From Dichetophora obliterata (taxonomy: Eukaryota; Arthropoda; Insecta; Diptera; Sciomyzidae): DNA of 64,000 nucleotides. The notes beneath the pieces are model-generated. The model saw only the letters and a list, made by a program, of their open reading frames with translations, was not told the origin of the DNA and made no database searches. The position numbers were made by a program, and so were the translations under genes. Location: contig OY986437.1 in NCBI GenBank assembly GCA_963920525.1, positions 56,120,830 to 56,184,829 of the forward strand, read 5' to 3'. Each line of letters starts with the position of its first letter. Positions within the stretch are counted from its first letter, which is position 1. Below are positions 12,052 through 23,808 of this stretch, in pieces.

Positions 12052-12917
12052 TAGATATACAACGGATATCCGGCAAGCCGGATAGTTTCCCTAAATTTAC
12101 TATTTATTTACTTATCTGTTGATTTGTTTAAATAAAATAATTTAAAGAAACTATTCGGATACCGGATAGTTACTCAATTTCTGGCTGAAACAATTATTTA
12201 AACAAATCTTTGATAAGTAAATAACAATTAAATTAGTACTAATTTTGGCGGCTTTTGTGAAAAATGTAAAAAAGTAACAAATAATTTACAAAGTATTTTC
12301 CAAAAAACTTAGATTACGTTCTGAGTATTCACTTTAGGGATAAATTCATATATAAACTAAAAACTAAGAAAAACGATCAGTTAGTAAAATGATTAAAATT
12401 TTAAACTACACTTTTAGCGTTTGAAGATTATAGGCGATTTTGCTTGTTGTCGTTAACCAAGCCAGCTTAGGAAAAGAGTCTCTCGCTATAAACGCTACTG
12501 CAAGGAGCTGAAAGGTACGTTTTGATAAGCGATATCAAATGAAGGTATTTTTTTGAGTTAACCTACCACAATTCGAACTCCCTTCAAGAAGAATTAAATC
12601 TCTTTTTAACTGCCACTTCATTAAAACAATTCCAATACTTGTCGTGAGATGCCAAAGTTACTATTTCCATTAGGCAACAATTCAATAGGAGTACATATCA
12701 TTTAGATTTTAGTATTTTAGCAGTTATTTTTATTATGTAAAATGTGTTTTCAACTTTATTTGCCATAAACAAATGGCAGCACTCCATCTGTTTATTGTAG
12801 CGTGTCGAATTAGAAATATATTTAATTTGGTGACAACGAGGCAATGGACCTACCATCCGGCAGCCGGATATTCGGCCTTGCAGCTCGCCGGATATCCGGT
12901 ATCCTTTGCATCTCTAA
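12052..12917. mobile_element. decayed hAT-like element
   Basis: The left end TAGATATACAACGGATATCC and the complement of the right end TAGAGATGCAAAGGATACC are imperfect inverted repeats of hAT type. Both are followed by CCGGATAT-type subterminal motifs (12064-12090 and 12858-12905). Target duplications are no longer visible and no transposase remains. Confidence 0.5.
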
Positions 12918-14384
12918 CAAATTTTCTTAGTTTTTTGTAAAAGATTATTAAAAAACCTGTTGCAAGAGGACACTTCCACCCTTAAACGTTCATTCAAGCA
13001 AGCCGTAGGTAATATTTAAAAAAAAAACCGAAGACATCGATATAATAGCAATTCATACAATTATAATAGACAACTAAAGTTCAAAATGCTTATAAAAATT
13101 TATGCAAGTCTGCATTTGAAACCATTGAGCAATACTGTTATAAAAATATTGAAACAATCACTAAAGTTAGGCTAGGTCACATAGCTCATTTCTGATCCTT
13201 AGTGGTACCGGTTACATACAAATGAACCTTTGTGCTTAGTTGAAGTCTGTAAAGATTTTCGTTGAGTTTGCAAATCTTAGGAGGGATTCCAGACTTCTTT
13301 GGCTAGAGGAACTTCGATGAGTCTAGGTTTAAGTACCTAGTCTCGATCTAAGTAGGACGGAGCATGTGCTTCAGGGTTTCCACCGTGCCTAGTTCCTTGG
13401 TTATACCCAGATTCCTCGCGTGGGTTACTGTCTTGCAGTGAAAAATGGGTTACTGACTAAAATTTTGTCAGACTAAAAATAGTCTGCTTCCCCAAACTTA
13501 AAGCTGACTTAATGATATTTAACAGCGTGTCTGCCCTTTGGAAAAATTTTGTTTTTAAGTCTTTTTTTAAACTTATCTGAAGCTAAATAAATCTTTTAAA
13601 TAAATTTTTTTTGAGGACAACGCGATGGTTATGTAAATGTGGTTTTGTTGCTGTTTTACTTCGTTTTTTCTTAATTTCACATAAATCTTCTTGAACATCG
13701 TGCTGCAATAGATAACATCAAAACCACGAAGTACTCGTTTAACTAAACACAAAAGAGCGACAGCGTTGACAGCAGCCTGCCGCCGACTGCACCCTCACAA
13801 AACATACATTGATGACGCACCTAACCCAAAAACATAGTTCCACGCACACATATACACGCACTCAGGCACACTCTCACTGACACATCCATGTATGTAATTG
13901 TTTTTCAGACAAACATACTTATTTTTATTAACTTCTACACTGTGAATTTATTGTATTTGCGCAACATGAGTTCGTGTTCATTGTTTATCCTTTGATCGTC
14001 ATTGTTATCGTTAGCAAAGGAAAGAGGATGTGCGGTGTCTGTTGTCATTGTGTTGATGTGTGCTTGTGTGTGTGTATTTAGGTGTGTGTCGTCAAGTTCA
14101 GAGCTTTCTTTTATCTGCATAATTGCAGTGTTTTTTTTTTCTCTTCTCTCTCTCTCTTTGTTATCATATATAAATACATATATATATATTTAACAAAGTC
14201 AAATCCTGGCTTTACTCATTATAAGCACAATAGAAAGAGGTGGTAAATAAAAAATAAGGGCGTAACTCACTTCATAGGCCGCTATTTGACTTACTTTGTG
14301 CAAAACAATAGTGAGCAAAAAAAAAAACACAATTTAAATGAGATTTTTATTAATTTTGTTATGTTTGCTTTCTTCTCTTTGCAG
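12918..14384. other. intron upstream of dpr exon A, no exon seen
   Basis: No coding recognised. 13150-13480 is less AT-rich and may be a degraded retroelement. 13790-14190 holds CA/GT-rich and pyrimidine-rich runs. It ends in the branch and pyrimidine tract of exon A. Confidence 0.5.
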
Positions 14385-14504
14385 AACTCAAGGCCAATAT
14401 AGTAGGTCCTTCGGATCTGTATGTGAAGACCGGCAGTGACATTAATTTGACATGTAAAATCATGCAGGGACCCCATGAGTTGGGCAACATTTTCTGGTAC
14501 AAAG
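14385..14504 (+). CDS. dpr-family Ig domain, exon A
   Basis: Internal exon encoding 39 whole codons, reading LKANIVGPSDLYVKTGSDIN and then LTCKIMQGPHELGNIFWYK. It is preceded by a pyrimidine-rich tract ending GCAG (14381-14384) and followed by the donor GTACGT at 14505. It starts with the last two bases of a split codon and ends one base into the next. It carries the first Ig cysteine (LTCK) and the core tryptophan (FWYKG) of the second Ig domain of Dpr proteins. These are insect neuronal surface receptors that bind DIP proteins at synapses. The closest paralogues I recall are dpr8, dpr9 and dpr21, but I cannot choose between them. No upstream partner exon for Ig domain 1 or a signal peptide was found in 1-14384. 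Confidence 0.9.
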
Positions 14505-14766
14505 GTACGTTTTTAATTAACATGGTTTATTTTGCTGGCGGTTTGTCAACGCATATCCTGTTCGTTGAGTTCTTTTTTGCATATCCTGACACTGAAACAC
14601 ACAGTTTTGAATCATTTAACTATAAAATGCCGAATTTAATTATGCCGGTTATGTGCTCACAGCAGTTGATGTGTTAATTAATTGTGAAATTAAAACACGA
14701 CAGGATCTGTCTGTCTGTCCTTTTTACTCTTGTGTTGCATTTAAATTTTTGTGTTTTTTATTTCAG

Positions 14767-14863
14767 GCAATGAAATTATTGACATGACAGCGAATCAGAA
14801 TGAAATCGATAGTGGGACGCGAATAAGCGTGGAGAATGATTGGACTGATGGCTTAACATCGCG
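14767..14863 (+). CDS. dpr-family Ig domain, exon B
   Basis: 97-nt internal exon joined to exon A across a short 262-bp intron. The acceptor is TTTCAG at 14766 and the donor GTAAGTA at 14864. The split codon with exon A gives Gly (G|GC), followed by NEIIDMTANQNEIDSGTRIS and VENDWTDGLTS, then two bases of an Arg codon. These are the middle strands of the second Ig domain. The ending DWTDGLTSR is a strong Dpr signature. Intron phase is 1 on the left and 2 on the right, matching both neighbours. No frameshift or stop is present, so the gene looks functional. Confidence 0.9.
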
Positions 14864-15436
14864 GTAAGTATGGAGCGGTGGGTGTGGATGTTTTTTTTAA
14901 AGTTGTTACATTTTATTTAATTGTCTGAAATGGTAAACTTTGCGCCCATTAAAGAGATGTTATCAAATTAATTGGAGGGAATTTAAATGAACAGCGTTTA
15001 ATTATCACAAAACATAAGCATTTTTTGAAAACAATATTTTTTTTCAAACTTTTTCGAAGCAAAAAAGCAAATAATTTAAAAAATTGAAAAAAAAACAAAT
15101 AATAATTAATAATAATTAGAGAATTTGGACTGAAAAAAAATTGCAAGAAAGCATTAGACCAGGATGAAGTTTCAAAAACGTTATTGTGCTTTTAGAGTTT
15201 TCTACGGAAATCATTTAAAAAATAAAAAATAAAAAATCCGAACAAAAAATAATTACTTTAGAGAATTCGGAATGAAAAAAAAAAAAAAATGAAAAAACCA
15301 GGACGAAATTTCTGAAACATCGCAGTGCTTTTAGAGTTTTTCTACGAAAAAAGCTTATAGAAACTGATTTGATATTTTTTTACATTAATCCAGGGATCGT
15401 AACGGTTATGATTTTTTTGAAAAAACTAAACAAGTA
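14864..15436. other. intron, AT-rich
   Basis: Start of the 9.4-kb intron between exons B and C. Two related blocks (about 15110-15200 and 15260-15350) share GAGAATTYGGACTGAAAAAA and CGTTTTAGAGTTTTCTACG-like segments, an imperfect duplication. Confidence 0.45.
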
Positions 15437-16075
15437 ATCGGTATTTTTGACCAATTTTATTTCGATCAAAAAAGTTTTAAATTTTTCTGTTATATTTTTG
15501 ATCAAAAATAAAAGTTAAAATTTTAATTTTATTTTTTGGATCAAAAATAGCAGTTACAATTTGACTTTTATTTTTTTTATCAAAAATAAAAGTTAAAATT
15601 TGACCTTTATTTTTCGATAAAAATAAAGATTTAACATTTTACAATGCTGTTTCTTATTTACTACAATTTTTTATTCATTTATACCTGTATTTTTAACATT
15701 TTTGCACAGAAAAAAAACATTGCTATTAAACTTCATATCGTTGTTATGTTGCATCGGTTAGTTGTTAATCATTGCACAGTCTGTTTTCATTTATTTCGCA
15801 AACGACTGGAACAGCGACTGCAAGCAGATGATATAGAAATTAAAATAGGACTTTTGCTTTTGATTGAAAAATTAAAGTAAAATTTTTGATCGAGAAAATA
15901 AAAGTAAAATTTTAACTTTTATATATGATCACAAAAAAATTAAAGTCAAATTTTAACTTTTATTTTTGATTAAAAAAATAAAGGTAAAATTTCAACTTTT
16001 ATACTTGATCAAAAAAATATGTCAAATTTTAACCTTTATTTTTGATCGAAATAAAATTGGTCAAAAAAAACTATT
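15437..16075. mobile_element. foldback element of iterated hairpins
   Basis: Both ends read inward as TTGACCAATTTTATTTCGAT. The arms (about 15450-15635 and 15850-16065) consist of repeated TGATCAAAAATAAAAGT and TTAAAATTTTAACTTTTA units in both orientations, around a middle of about 210 bp. This resembles Drosophila foldback architecture; homology is not implied. Confidence 0.65.
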
Positions 16076-16177
16076 ATTTATTGTCTTTTTTAAAAAACCA
16101 GATGAATTAAAATCATTAAAGATTATTATTCCTTAGCTAACAAGCATCACATTGCTATATTCAAATGAAGTATAATT

Positions 16178-16397
16178 GCGAATAACGTTGTAAACGACAC
16201 TTTTTTTAGTGTTTTTTTTTGCGAATACCTGTTAGAATCACTCTCTTATATTATATACAAACAGAACTGAGTTAGCAGTTGAGCAGTTTGGGGTGTTTTT
16301 ATCGCATACCCAAAAAAAATTAATAAAAAGAATATAAGTGCTTGTGAAATAAATAAAAGTGAACAATTGCAATTTTGTCGTTTACAACGTTATTCGC
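16178..16397. mobile_element. 220-bp MITE with perfect inverted ends
   Basis: The left end GCGAATAACGTTGTAAACGA is repeated as its exact complement at the right end (about 22 bp). The non-coding middle contains a second GCGAATA. The target duplication is not resolved. Confidence 0.75.
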
Positions 16398-16934
16398 GAG
16401 AACGCTTCAAATATCGAATAGACTACTTCTTTCCATCTGACTTTTTGAATAGAAATTTCGAACATAACTCTTATTTTTGGTCCCTGCATTAATCAAATGA
16501 GGTTAAATGAATACAAACATATCTGCGTCGACAAACAATAACAGCTTAAGTTTGATTTCAAAGATTAGAGAAATTTTACTATAAAATTTTCCATCGCCAT
16601 ATAATCTAAGTAAATGAAAGAGTCTTTTGTTTTTGTATCATACTACTTTGGCTAAGGTCATGCCAGAAGCTCCAAATTTTGTGTGTTTATATTGCTTTAT
16701 GCGTGGAGTGCAACTATATCAATAACTCAATTGGAGTTTACTACAAAAGATCGATTACCTTGGAATTCGAAATATACACTCACAGAACTGGCGATGCTAT
16801 CAAAACTTCGCTTCTTCTAGCCGTGATATTGTTCTCAAAACATTTAATATGCGAGGATCTGACAACTTCCATAAGGGCTGTTAGATTCCTGTTTAAGAGA
16901 TGCTCTGCCAGTTTTGACAACCTCACAGAAAGTT
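16398..16934. other. no gene seen
   Basis: Moderately AT-rich. An 89-codon ORF (16679-16948) has no recognisable domain and runs into the minisatellite. Confidence 0.4.
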
Positions 16935-17380
16935 GTAAGAACTTTTAATGGTGAGAGGAATTCCGTTTTGACAGCGGAATTGTGGAGGGGTCATAACAGC
17001 GCCTTTTGCGATGGTGAGAGGAATTCGGTTTTGACAGCCGAATTGTGGAGGGGTGATAACAGCGCCTTTTGCGATGGTGAGAGGAATTCAGTTTTGACAG
17101 CGGAATTGTGGAGGGGTCATAACAGCGCTTTTTGCGATGGTGAGAGGAATTCGGTTTTGACAGCCGAATTGTGGAGGGGTCATAACAGCGCCTTTTGCGA
17201 TGGTGAGAGGAATTCAGTTTTGACAGCGGAATTGTGGAGGGGTCATAGCAGCGCCTTTTGCAATGGTGAGAGGAATTCGGTCTTGACAGACGAATTGTGG
17301 AGGGGTCATAACAGCACCTTTTGGAATGGTGAGAGGAATTCGGTTTTGATAGCCATAAATCCTTATGTTGAGTTTGTCAG
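16935..17380 (+). repeat. 63-bp minisatellite with continuous reading frame
   Basis: About seven tandem units of 63 bp, an exact multiple of three, so a frame stays open from 16914 to 17438 and encodes repeats of GERNSVLTAELWRGHNSAFCD-like units. Each unit contains an inverted repeat, for example AATTCCG...CGGAATT, separated by TTTTGACAG. No start context, splice signal or protein family supports it as a gene, so I regard it as a repeat with a possible ORF. Confidence 0.85.
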
Positions 17381-18051
17381 AATTTTTCTATTTAAGCTAC
17401 TTACCTCTGCGCTTTTAAGGTTATCACCAATTTCTTAATGCCGTTTGCTTAATAAAAGTGTTATTTTAAAATATTTTTTAAATTTTTATTTCAAATCATT
17501 TGAAAAAATATTACTTTTTGATCAAATAAATATAAAATTTTAATTGTTTATTGAACTTTACAAACTATTTTTTTAACTTTTTTTTTATGGAACTTTAAAA
17601 ATCCCATATTGTAAACGACAAGCCATTAGCATGCATCTGAAACATGCTTACAAATAGTTTTAGACAATGGAATTGTAAAATAGTCCATGCCTTTTTCAAT
17701 ATAATAGGCATAATATTTATTATCAAAGTAAAGCGCTTATCAAAGTAAATACCGATTAACTTTAAAAACAATTTTTTTAATATTCGCCAACAAGCACGCT
17801 GCAAAGCCAAAACTAAAATGGAGAAATTTGTCTTTTGTGGTTTTAAAATCTTCAGTAAAAGCGTGAAAACCGTATTGAGGCTGCAATAGCCATATTGGAG
17901 TTTCTCTACACGCAAGATTTAAAAGTTGGTTGCAGTAGCCACAATACTGAATGTATCACAACTGTAACCACAGATTTCATTTTCAAAAAACCGCTCAACA
18001 TAATTTATGTATGCAGAACCTGTTTTCCTAGCGTTATCTTTTTTAGCCTAT
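17381..18051. other. no gene seen
   Basis: AT-rich. A 106-codon minus ORF (17595-17915) shows no domain. Confidence 0.4.
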
Positions 18052-18327
18052 TTAGTGAGAGGAGCATATAATTATTTGCGAGACAAATCCTACTTTAAAA
18101 CATACCAATGTCGCACGTTTGATGTTTGACCAAAAAGTGTCTGGAACATATGCGTATTCTTTATCCGATCTTATAAGTCCAATTGATTGGCACGATTGCG
18201 TTACTTTCTTCCACTCGGCCACTTTTATGTCTTTGGTTAGTTTGTCGGAAAATGCACCGAAAAGTATATCTTTCGATGAAAGTATTTGTCGTAAAATGGC
18301 AATTTTTTGGTCGTTTTTCGTTGCCAT
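18052..18327 (-). pseudogene. Myb/SANT-like domain fragment (Harbinger-associated type)
   Basis: 91-codon minus ORF starting MATKNDQKIAILRQILSSKD. The pattern ILxxxDILFGAFSDKLTK...EWKKVTQSCQSIG...DTFWSNIKRATL matches the Myb/SANT-like DNA-binding module found in the second protein of PIF/Harbinger transposons and in zeste-like insect proteins. These bind transposon ends or promoters. The match covers about the first 75 residues, then the frame degenerates and stops. No transposase lies nearby, so it is probably a fragment. A host single-domain gene is less likely. Confidence 0.55.
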
Positions 18328-18565
18328 TTCAGAAATTTAAAGTTTTAGGTAGAATTACATAAATTAATATGCGGCACTGTATAAACTGAACAATTCAATC
18401 CAAATAATGTAATAATTGCTAAGTCACAAACAGCTGTTGCTAAATCTGTCACTTCATAAATGTGGCCAGATTGGTATTTTTAATATTGTGGGTAAAACTT
18501 GAATTTATTAGGAACATTTCAGGTATAAATGTTTTTATAAGCTTCTATTTAACTTGTTTCGTTCG

Positions 18566-18634
18566 TATGTATGTATGTATGTATGTATGCATGCATATAT
18601 GTATGTATGCATGCATGTATGTATGTATGTATGT
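18566..18634. repeat. (ATGT)n microsatellite
   Basis: About 17 units of ATGT interrupted by ATGC variants. Two ORFs crossing it (rich in M, Y, V, C) are artefacts of the repeat. Confidence 0.95.
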
Positions 18635-19646
18635 CCTACATTTTTATTATTTTGTTGAATTTTTTGTTTCAATGTAACAACAGTGCAAGAATATTAGAAA
18701 ATACCCGCTGCTTCGCTTGCGATAAAAATATTAAATACCATGTAAAACTTTAAAATCTTAAAATTAAAGTATTTTGATGTATCTTCAAATGCAAAATCCA
18801 AAAATAGTTGTGTTTGTTTGATAATCAAAAAATGGTATAAGTATAAAAAAACTACTTTATTTAATTCGAATAACCATCTTTAAGCAGTAATTGTTATGGT
18901 GACTTTTTTTTTGTATTTTGGCTTTTTCTGTATTTTGATTTTTTAATAAATCCTGTATAACAGGATTATAAATGTAGTATTTAACTTGATTCTGAACATA
19001 AATGCATTCTTCTTAAGTTTTGAAAAATTTGCATTATTTTTTGGTTATATCTCAATAACTATCGATTTTATTTTTTTTTTGGAAATGTCGTTGATTAATA
19101 AAAAAATATTTTATACATGTATTTAATATCTAGTATATTGAAAAATTGCAGTTTGTCAAAATATGTCATAAAAATTATTTAATCACTTATGTGTTTTCAT
19201 TTCCCCAGATTTTTTTTCTTTTTCCCCAGATTTTTTTTCTGAAGCAAAAAGTTGCAGAGACAAAACGTAAACAAATTTGTTCCACATTTACTACAAAAAT
19301 ATATATGACGAAGATGAAGAGGTAGTTGGCTTGTTTTTGGGCATCGGCTGTTTATTAGCCATGTTCTTTATTTAATAAATCTTTTAAAATATTTAATTTT
19401 ATTAAGATTGCTTCTGCTTCTCTTGATCTTTTTTTATATATCTCCCTTTTAATTTTTCTCACATTGACATATTTTCAAAAACTCATATTTTATTTGTCCC
19501 CAACTCCAGAACAAAGTATGGTTGCACAAGTATCTCATTCGACTTATATATTACATTTTGTAATTTATAATTTTCTATATTCCTTTATATCAAATTTAAA
19601 ATTTAAATTCCTAAATTTAAAATTGTTATGCAACGATTTTACATTA
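18635..19646. other. intron, AT-rich, no gene seen
   Basis: No coding. TTTTCCCCAGATTTTTTTTC is duplicated in tandem near 19200-19240. Confidence 0.4.
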
Positions 19647-20098
19647 GGGGTATTCATGATTCAGTGCACTTGCCTGTGCAGTTGAGGACTTGGCGACTTG
19701 TGCAGTTAGGTTTAAGTGAACACACCGCCATCACTATTTCAAAAAGAGTAAGTCTGTACCAAGAATTTTTAATTTAATAGGAATAGAAACTTTAAGGATA
19801 TTAAAGATTTTTTAATAAAAAGGACATTTTTCATATTCTTTTTCAATAAAAAGAATTTTTGTACCAGTAAAAATATAGCAAACAAGTAAAAAAAATATCA
19901 AAAGTTTTTAAAATTTTTAAACATAACAAATATTTTGTTCAACAAGCTCGTTACAAACTCAATTCCACATCACTAACAGTCAAGGCACTTTCCTTTTTTT
20001 TTTTTTTTGTTTGTGTGTGAGGTGTATTCACAGTTTGTAGTTCTGTTTTGTACATTTCCACAAGAGCTCCGCAATGAGCTCCGGATCGTGAATACCAC
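19647..20098. mobile_element. GGGGTATTCAYGATTCA MITE, long copy
   Basis: The left end GGGGTATTCATGATTCAGTG continues for about 80 bp with strong similarity to the element at 42086-42344, including CTTGCCTGTGCAGTTGAGG. The right end is the degenerate inverse GATCGTGAATACCAC. Flanking octamers do not match, so the right boundary is tentative. Confidence 0.55.
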
Positions 20099-20281
20099 TA
20101 TTGATTGCCTTGTATATGTAAGTGACGTATCAATTAACGTCCCAATCCAAGCGTGTGAATTGCGGTACGATGCAATTCACAAAAAAACTACAAAATCACC
20201 ATTTTTACGCATTATGCAATCAAAATTCTGTTCTAATAAAAGCTTAGTTCTTGTATGTAAATACAAATAAATAAAACAGTA

Positions 20282-20410
20282 GGGTATTAACGATTCAGTG
20301 TACTTGTCAGTTCAGTTGCGGACTTTTGCAATTTGCAAAAACAAAACACACGTACGTCAATCTGCATATTTGAGTTTCAATTATATCCTAAAACTTGAGG
20401 ACTTGAGAAA
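20282..20410 (+). mobile_element. 5' end of a second GGGTATT MITE copy
   Basis: GGGTATTAACGATTCAGTG and CAGTTGCGGACTTTTGCA repeat the start of the element at 19647. Its other end was not found, so the end coordinate is only the last recognisable similarity. Confidence 0.45.
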
Positions 20411-20781
20411 TTGTGCAGTTTTTTATTGAAAAATTTGATAGCTTTAAAAAAGCTTAAATAAAAATAAAGGATAAAAACTAAGTTTTTAAAAACATTGGCT
20501 TACACAAGTTTCTTTCCAAGTTAGAACGCAGCCTATTCAAGTTTCAATTTATTATTTTTTTAAAAAAATACAATCTGGCAGCTCCGTTACTTGACAGTTG
20601 CCAAAACTAAATAAGGATCTATTTTACATGTGTAGAAAAATAACAAGACTTTTGAAAATGCTTGAGAAACACGTTTTACAAGCACTTGTAGAAAATAGAC
20701 TTGTAACTTGTGAGCTTGTGAACTTGTAGTTTTGAGAAACAGGCCCCTGATAGAAAAATTTCAAAATTGCAATGCATTTAT

Positions 20782-21060
20782 TTAAGCATATAACATTGCT
20801 GTACCTTCTTTGATTTTTGAGTCACTCAATTTAGGAAAAACTGATTTAAGGTACAGAAAAGCTTCGCTGTCCTTGACCCGTCTTTTCACAAACTGCTTCA
20901 TGTAACCTAACTTCAGGTGTAAAGGCGACAAAATAATATTATCAGTTTGCACCAGAAGTATGTATGTTGACAATCACGCTTTTGATACTGATTTTCTCCG
21001 TGATGAACAGGGTGAACGATATCACAAAGAAATCTTGAACATTGAATCCCGGCATCGAAT
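20782..21060 (-). pseudogene. fragment of a dispersed arthropod repeat protein
   Basis: The minus strand reads DNIILSPLHLKLGYMKQFVK, then DSEAFLYLKSVFPKLSDSKIKEG. I recall very similar strings (LPPLHIKLGLMKxFVK...YLxxKFPxLSxAKxKEG) in many uncharacterised, repeat-encoded arthropod proteins. No function is known to me. Flanking frames (to about 21060) are broken, so it is a relic. Confidence 0.5.
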
Positions 21061-22686
21061 CTGATGACATGACTATGTTAAAAAATTTTTTATTATTATT
21101 ATTAATGGACCGCTTCAGATGCACTAATGGAGCGCTCGCTTCCCTACTGTTAACTTACCGTGATTTTTTTTTAAAATTTTGCATTTTTGGATTTTTGAGA
21201 ATTTTTTTCGTAAAAGTACCCAAACTTCACATTGTGGAAAAATTGCACTTTCCTAGGTTCTTCAACTTAATCGCAAGCTCATTCTGATTGCACTAAAATT
21301 TTAACGCGTTTGATTTGGGGCACTACCACGCACTTTAAGTAAATAATCCGTTGAATTTTCGCATTTTTATTTTCTCCAGTACAATAGGCAGCCACTCTAA
21401 TGTACAAACATATTTATCTGTGCTCAATAAATTAAAAAACTGATTGTTCACATTACAGGGCTTTCTAACCTTTTTCACGATTTAGAAAAGTCAATGGATT
21501 AAAAAAGGGTTCCCGTTAAGCGGTGTTCACGTAATGCAGAGTTCACGTTATCGCGAGTGCAATGTAGTAACTTTTTTAAAATTCAGCTGAAATATAGTTT
21601 TTTCTAAAAGTTCTATAGTAAATATGCAGTGTTAAATATGTACTCGTATTTATAAAAATGTAGTAGAAAAAAATTGTATTTGGAAAAACGATAATTTTAG
21701 CTTAGGAGCTATATTGCATGTTCGGCAAGCTACAGCAAAAATATAAAATGCATATTTAAAAAAAAAAATAAAACAACTTAAAAAGCTTAGGTTCCTATAA
21801 ACGATTTTTCAATAAAATATTTTCCATATGTGTTCCGGTTTGGACAACACACTATTCACAATGGTTTAAGTCGTAAATAGTTCCCAAATTACCTTTAAAC
21901 AATTTCCGCAATATCTAGTGGTCAAAATTTTTGGGTCCTAAGGTATTTTTGTTCTTATTAAGAATGGAATTTTCAGAAAAGGGAAGCGCACCGAAGTATT
22001 TTAATGCCCCTACCACCGTCTGCGAATCGAATGCTTCACTCGAGTAGAATCATTTGGTGAATTTATTTATTTGTGGTATCACTGTTTGCGAGCTTACTTA
22101 TTCGCCTCAGATTCAGTGCTGCCAAAGCAGAAAACATAAAAATTCGAATAAAAACGTCGAAAGTCAAACCTCAAATTTCAATTAAGCCGCGATAAATTCA
22201 AATAAATAAGCAGCGTTGAGTAATTTTTGGCGAGGAAATTGTAGAAACGGAAACTTTATGCAGACTACGGTGCAGTATTTTAGACAAATATAATCCACTG
22301 GACGTTCCCGACCAGCTCTGATAATTTGCATCTTTCCTGTTTATCTTTAGTAAAATAATAAAAGTTTTCGTTTAGATATCAGTCACATTTAAGGCTAAAA
22401 AAGAAGCGTTCTTATTTGTGCTACAAAAGATGGAGGTGGATTCATTCCAATGTTTTCAAAGTTTTTCGGTACCACCAATTTTTAAACAAGCTTGTTTAAC
22501 AATGTTTAACAATCGGCGCCTTGCCTATTTACTTTTCTCATAGGCGGGGTAATTTCATTGTTCACTTTCTCTTCATCCTCCTCTTCGTCAGGATCGATAG
22601 CTCGAAGCAAGACTCAAGTTAAGAAGGATTGCCCATTATTTACCTAATTCTATTATTTTCCATCTATTTATGTCAAAATAAAACAA
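21061..22686. other. intron, no gene seen
   Basis: AT-rich with no recognised TE ends. TTCACGTAATGCAGAGTTCACG near 21527-21550 is a short duplication. Confidence 0.4.
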
Positions 22687-22878
22687 CTACATTCGCCAGC
22701 TTCTCACAAAATATTTAGAGTCGTCTGTTTTTGACATTTTAGTTAAATAACATTTGCGAAATTCGCGAACAGTGATACCACGAAGTTTTTTCATTCGACT
22801 GTTCTTGATGTTTATGTCGAATACAATTTTTTGTGATAGGCATTTAACATTTTTGTAAAGTGAACTGGTCCAATGAAT
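22687..22878 (-). pseudogene. unidentified ORF cut by hAT foldback element
   Basis: A minus-strand frame ends ...MSKTDDSKYFVRSWRM with a stop at 22687. It is basic and contains KKLRGITVREFRKCYL. Its upstream part is interrupted at 22878 by the insertion at 22879-23800. No family was recognised; a transposon origin is plausible. Confidence 0.3.
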
Positions 22879-23800
22879 CAGAGCTGTAAAATCGGAATTC
22901 ATATTCAGAATTTTAAGTGCAACTGATTAACTACATCAGAATGCATTCAAAGAATGCAAAATTGATTTATAAATAAATTTGTAATTCACATTCATTTTAA
23001 AAAAATGATTAATTATTAATTTTATTTATTCATTTTCGTTATTTAGAATAATAAATATTTTTTTATTCATTTGAATGCTATTCACAAAAAATGCAATTCA
23101 CAATAAATATCAGAATTTTCAATCATTCCTTTTTATTCTTTATTCATTTTTTATTTGTTTTTAATTTTTTCTTCATTATTCTTTTGTTATTCATTATTCA
23201 TTTTTTATTCCTTGTTCATTTGTTATTCATTAGTCTTTTTTATTCTTTATTCATTTTTTATTCAATATTAATTTTTCATTTGTTATTCATTTATTGTTTA
23301 TTATTCATTTGTTATTCTTCATTAATTTTTTATTCATTTTAGTCCCAAGCCATAAATAAAAAATTAATAACAAATGAACAAATAATATAAAATTAACAAT
23401 GAATATCAAATGAATAAGGAATAATAAATTAATAATGAATAAAAAAGAATAAGAATAGCAAATGAATAATGAATAAAAAAATAATAATGAATTAAATATT
23501 AATAATGAATAAAAAATTAATAATAAATAAAAAAAATAACTGAAAATTCAGAAATTCTTTTTGAATTGCATTCTTTGTGCACAGAATTCAAATAAATAAA
23601 AAAAAAAATGATTTATTTTTTCTGAATAACGAAAATGATTAACTGAAATGAATAATTAATCATTTTGTAAAAATGAATGTGAATAAAAAATTGTATTTTT
23701 AAATTAATTTTGCATTCATTGAATGCATTCTTTTTTCATTATTCACTGATTCACTTTTTTGTGAATAAAATCAAATTGAATGCATTCTTTTACAGCTCTG
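22879..23800. mobile_element. 922-bp hAT-type foldback element
   Basis: The ends CAGAGCTGTAAAA are perfect inverted repeats. An exact 8-bp TSD CAATGAAT flanks it (22871-22878, 23801-23808). Terminal CAG and 8-bp TSD indicate hAT superfamily. Almost the whole element folds on itself: one arm is (TTATTCATTTTT)n-like, the other (AAAAATGAATAA)n-like, meeting near 23342. No coding. Confidence 0.85.
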
Positions 23801-23808
23801 CAATGAAT

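Noticed and set aside
18571..18753. Cys/Met/Tyr-rich ORFs across 18462-18753
   Set aside because: Translation of an (ATGT)n microsatellite.
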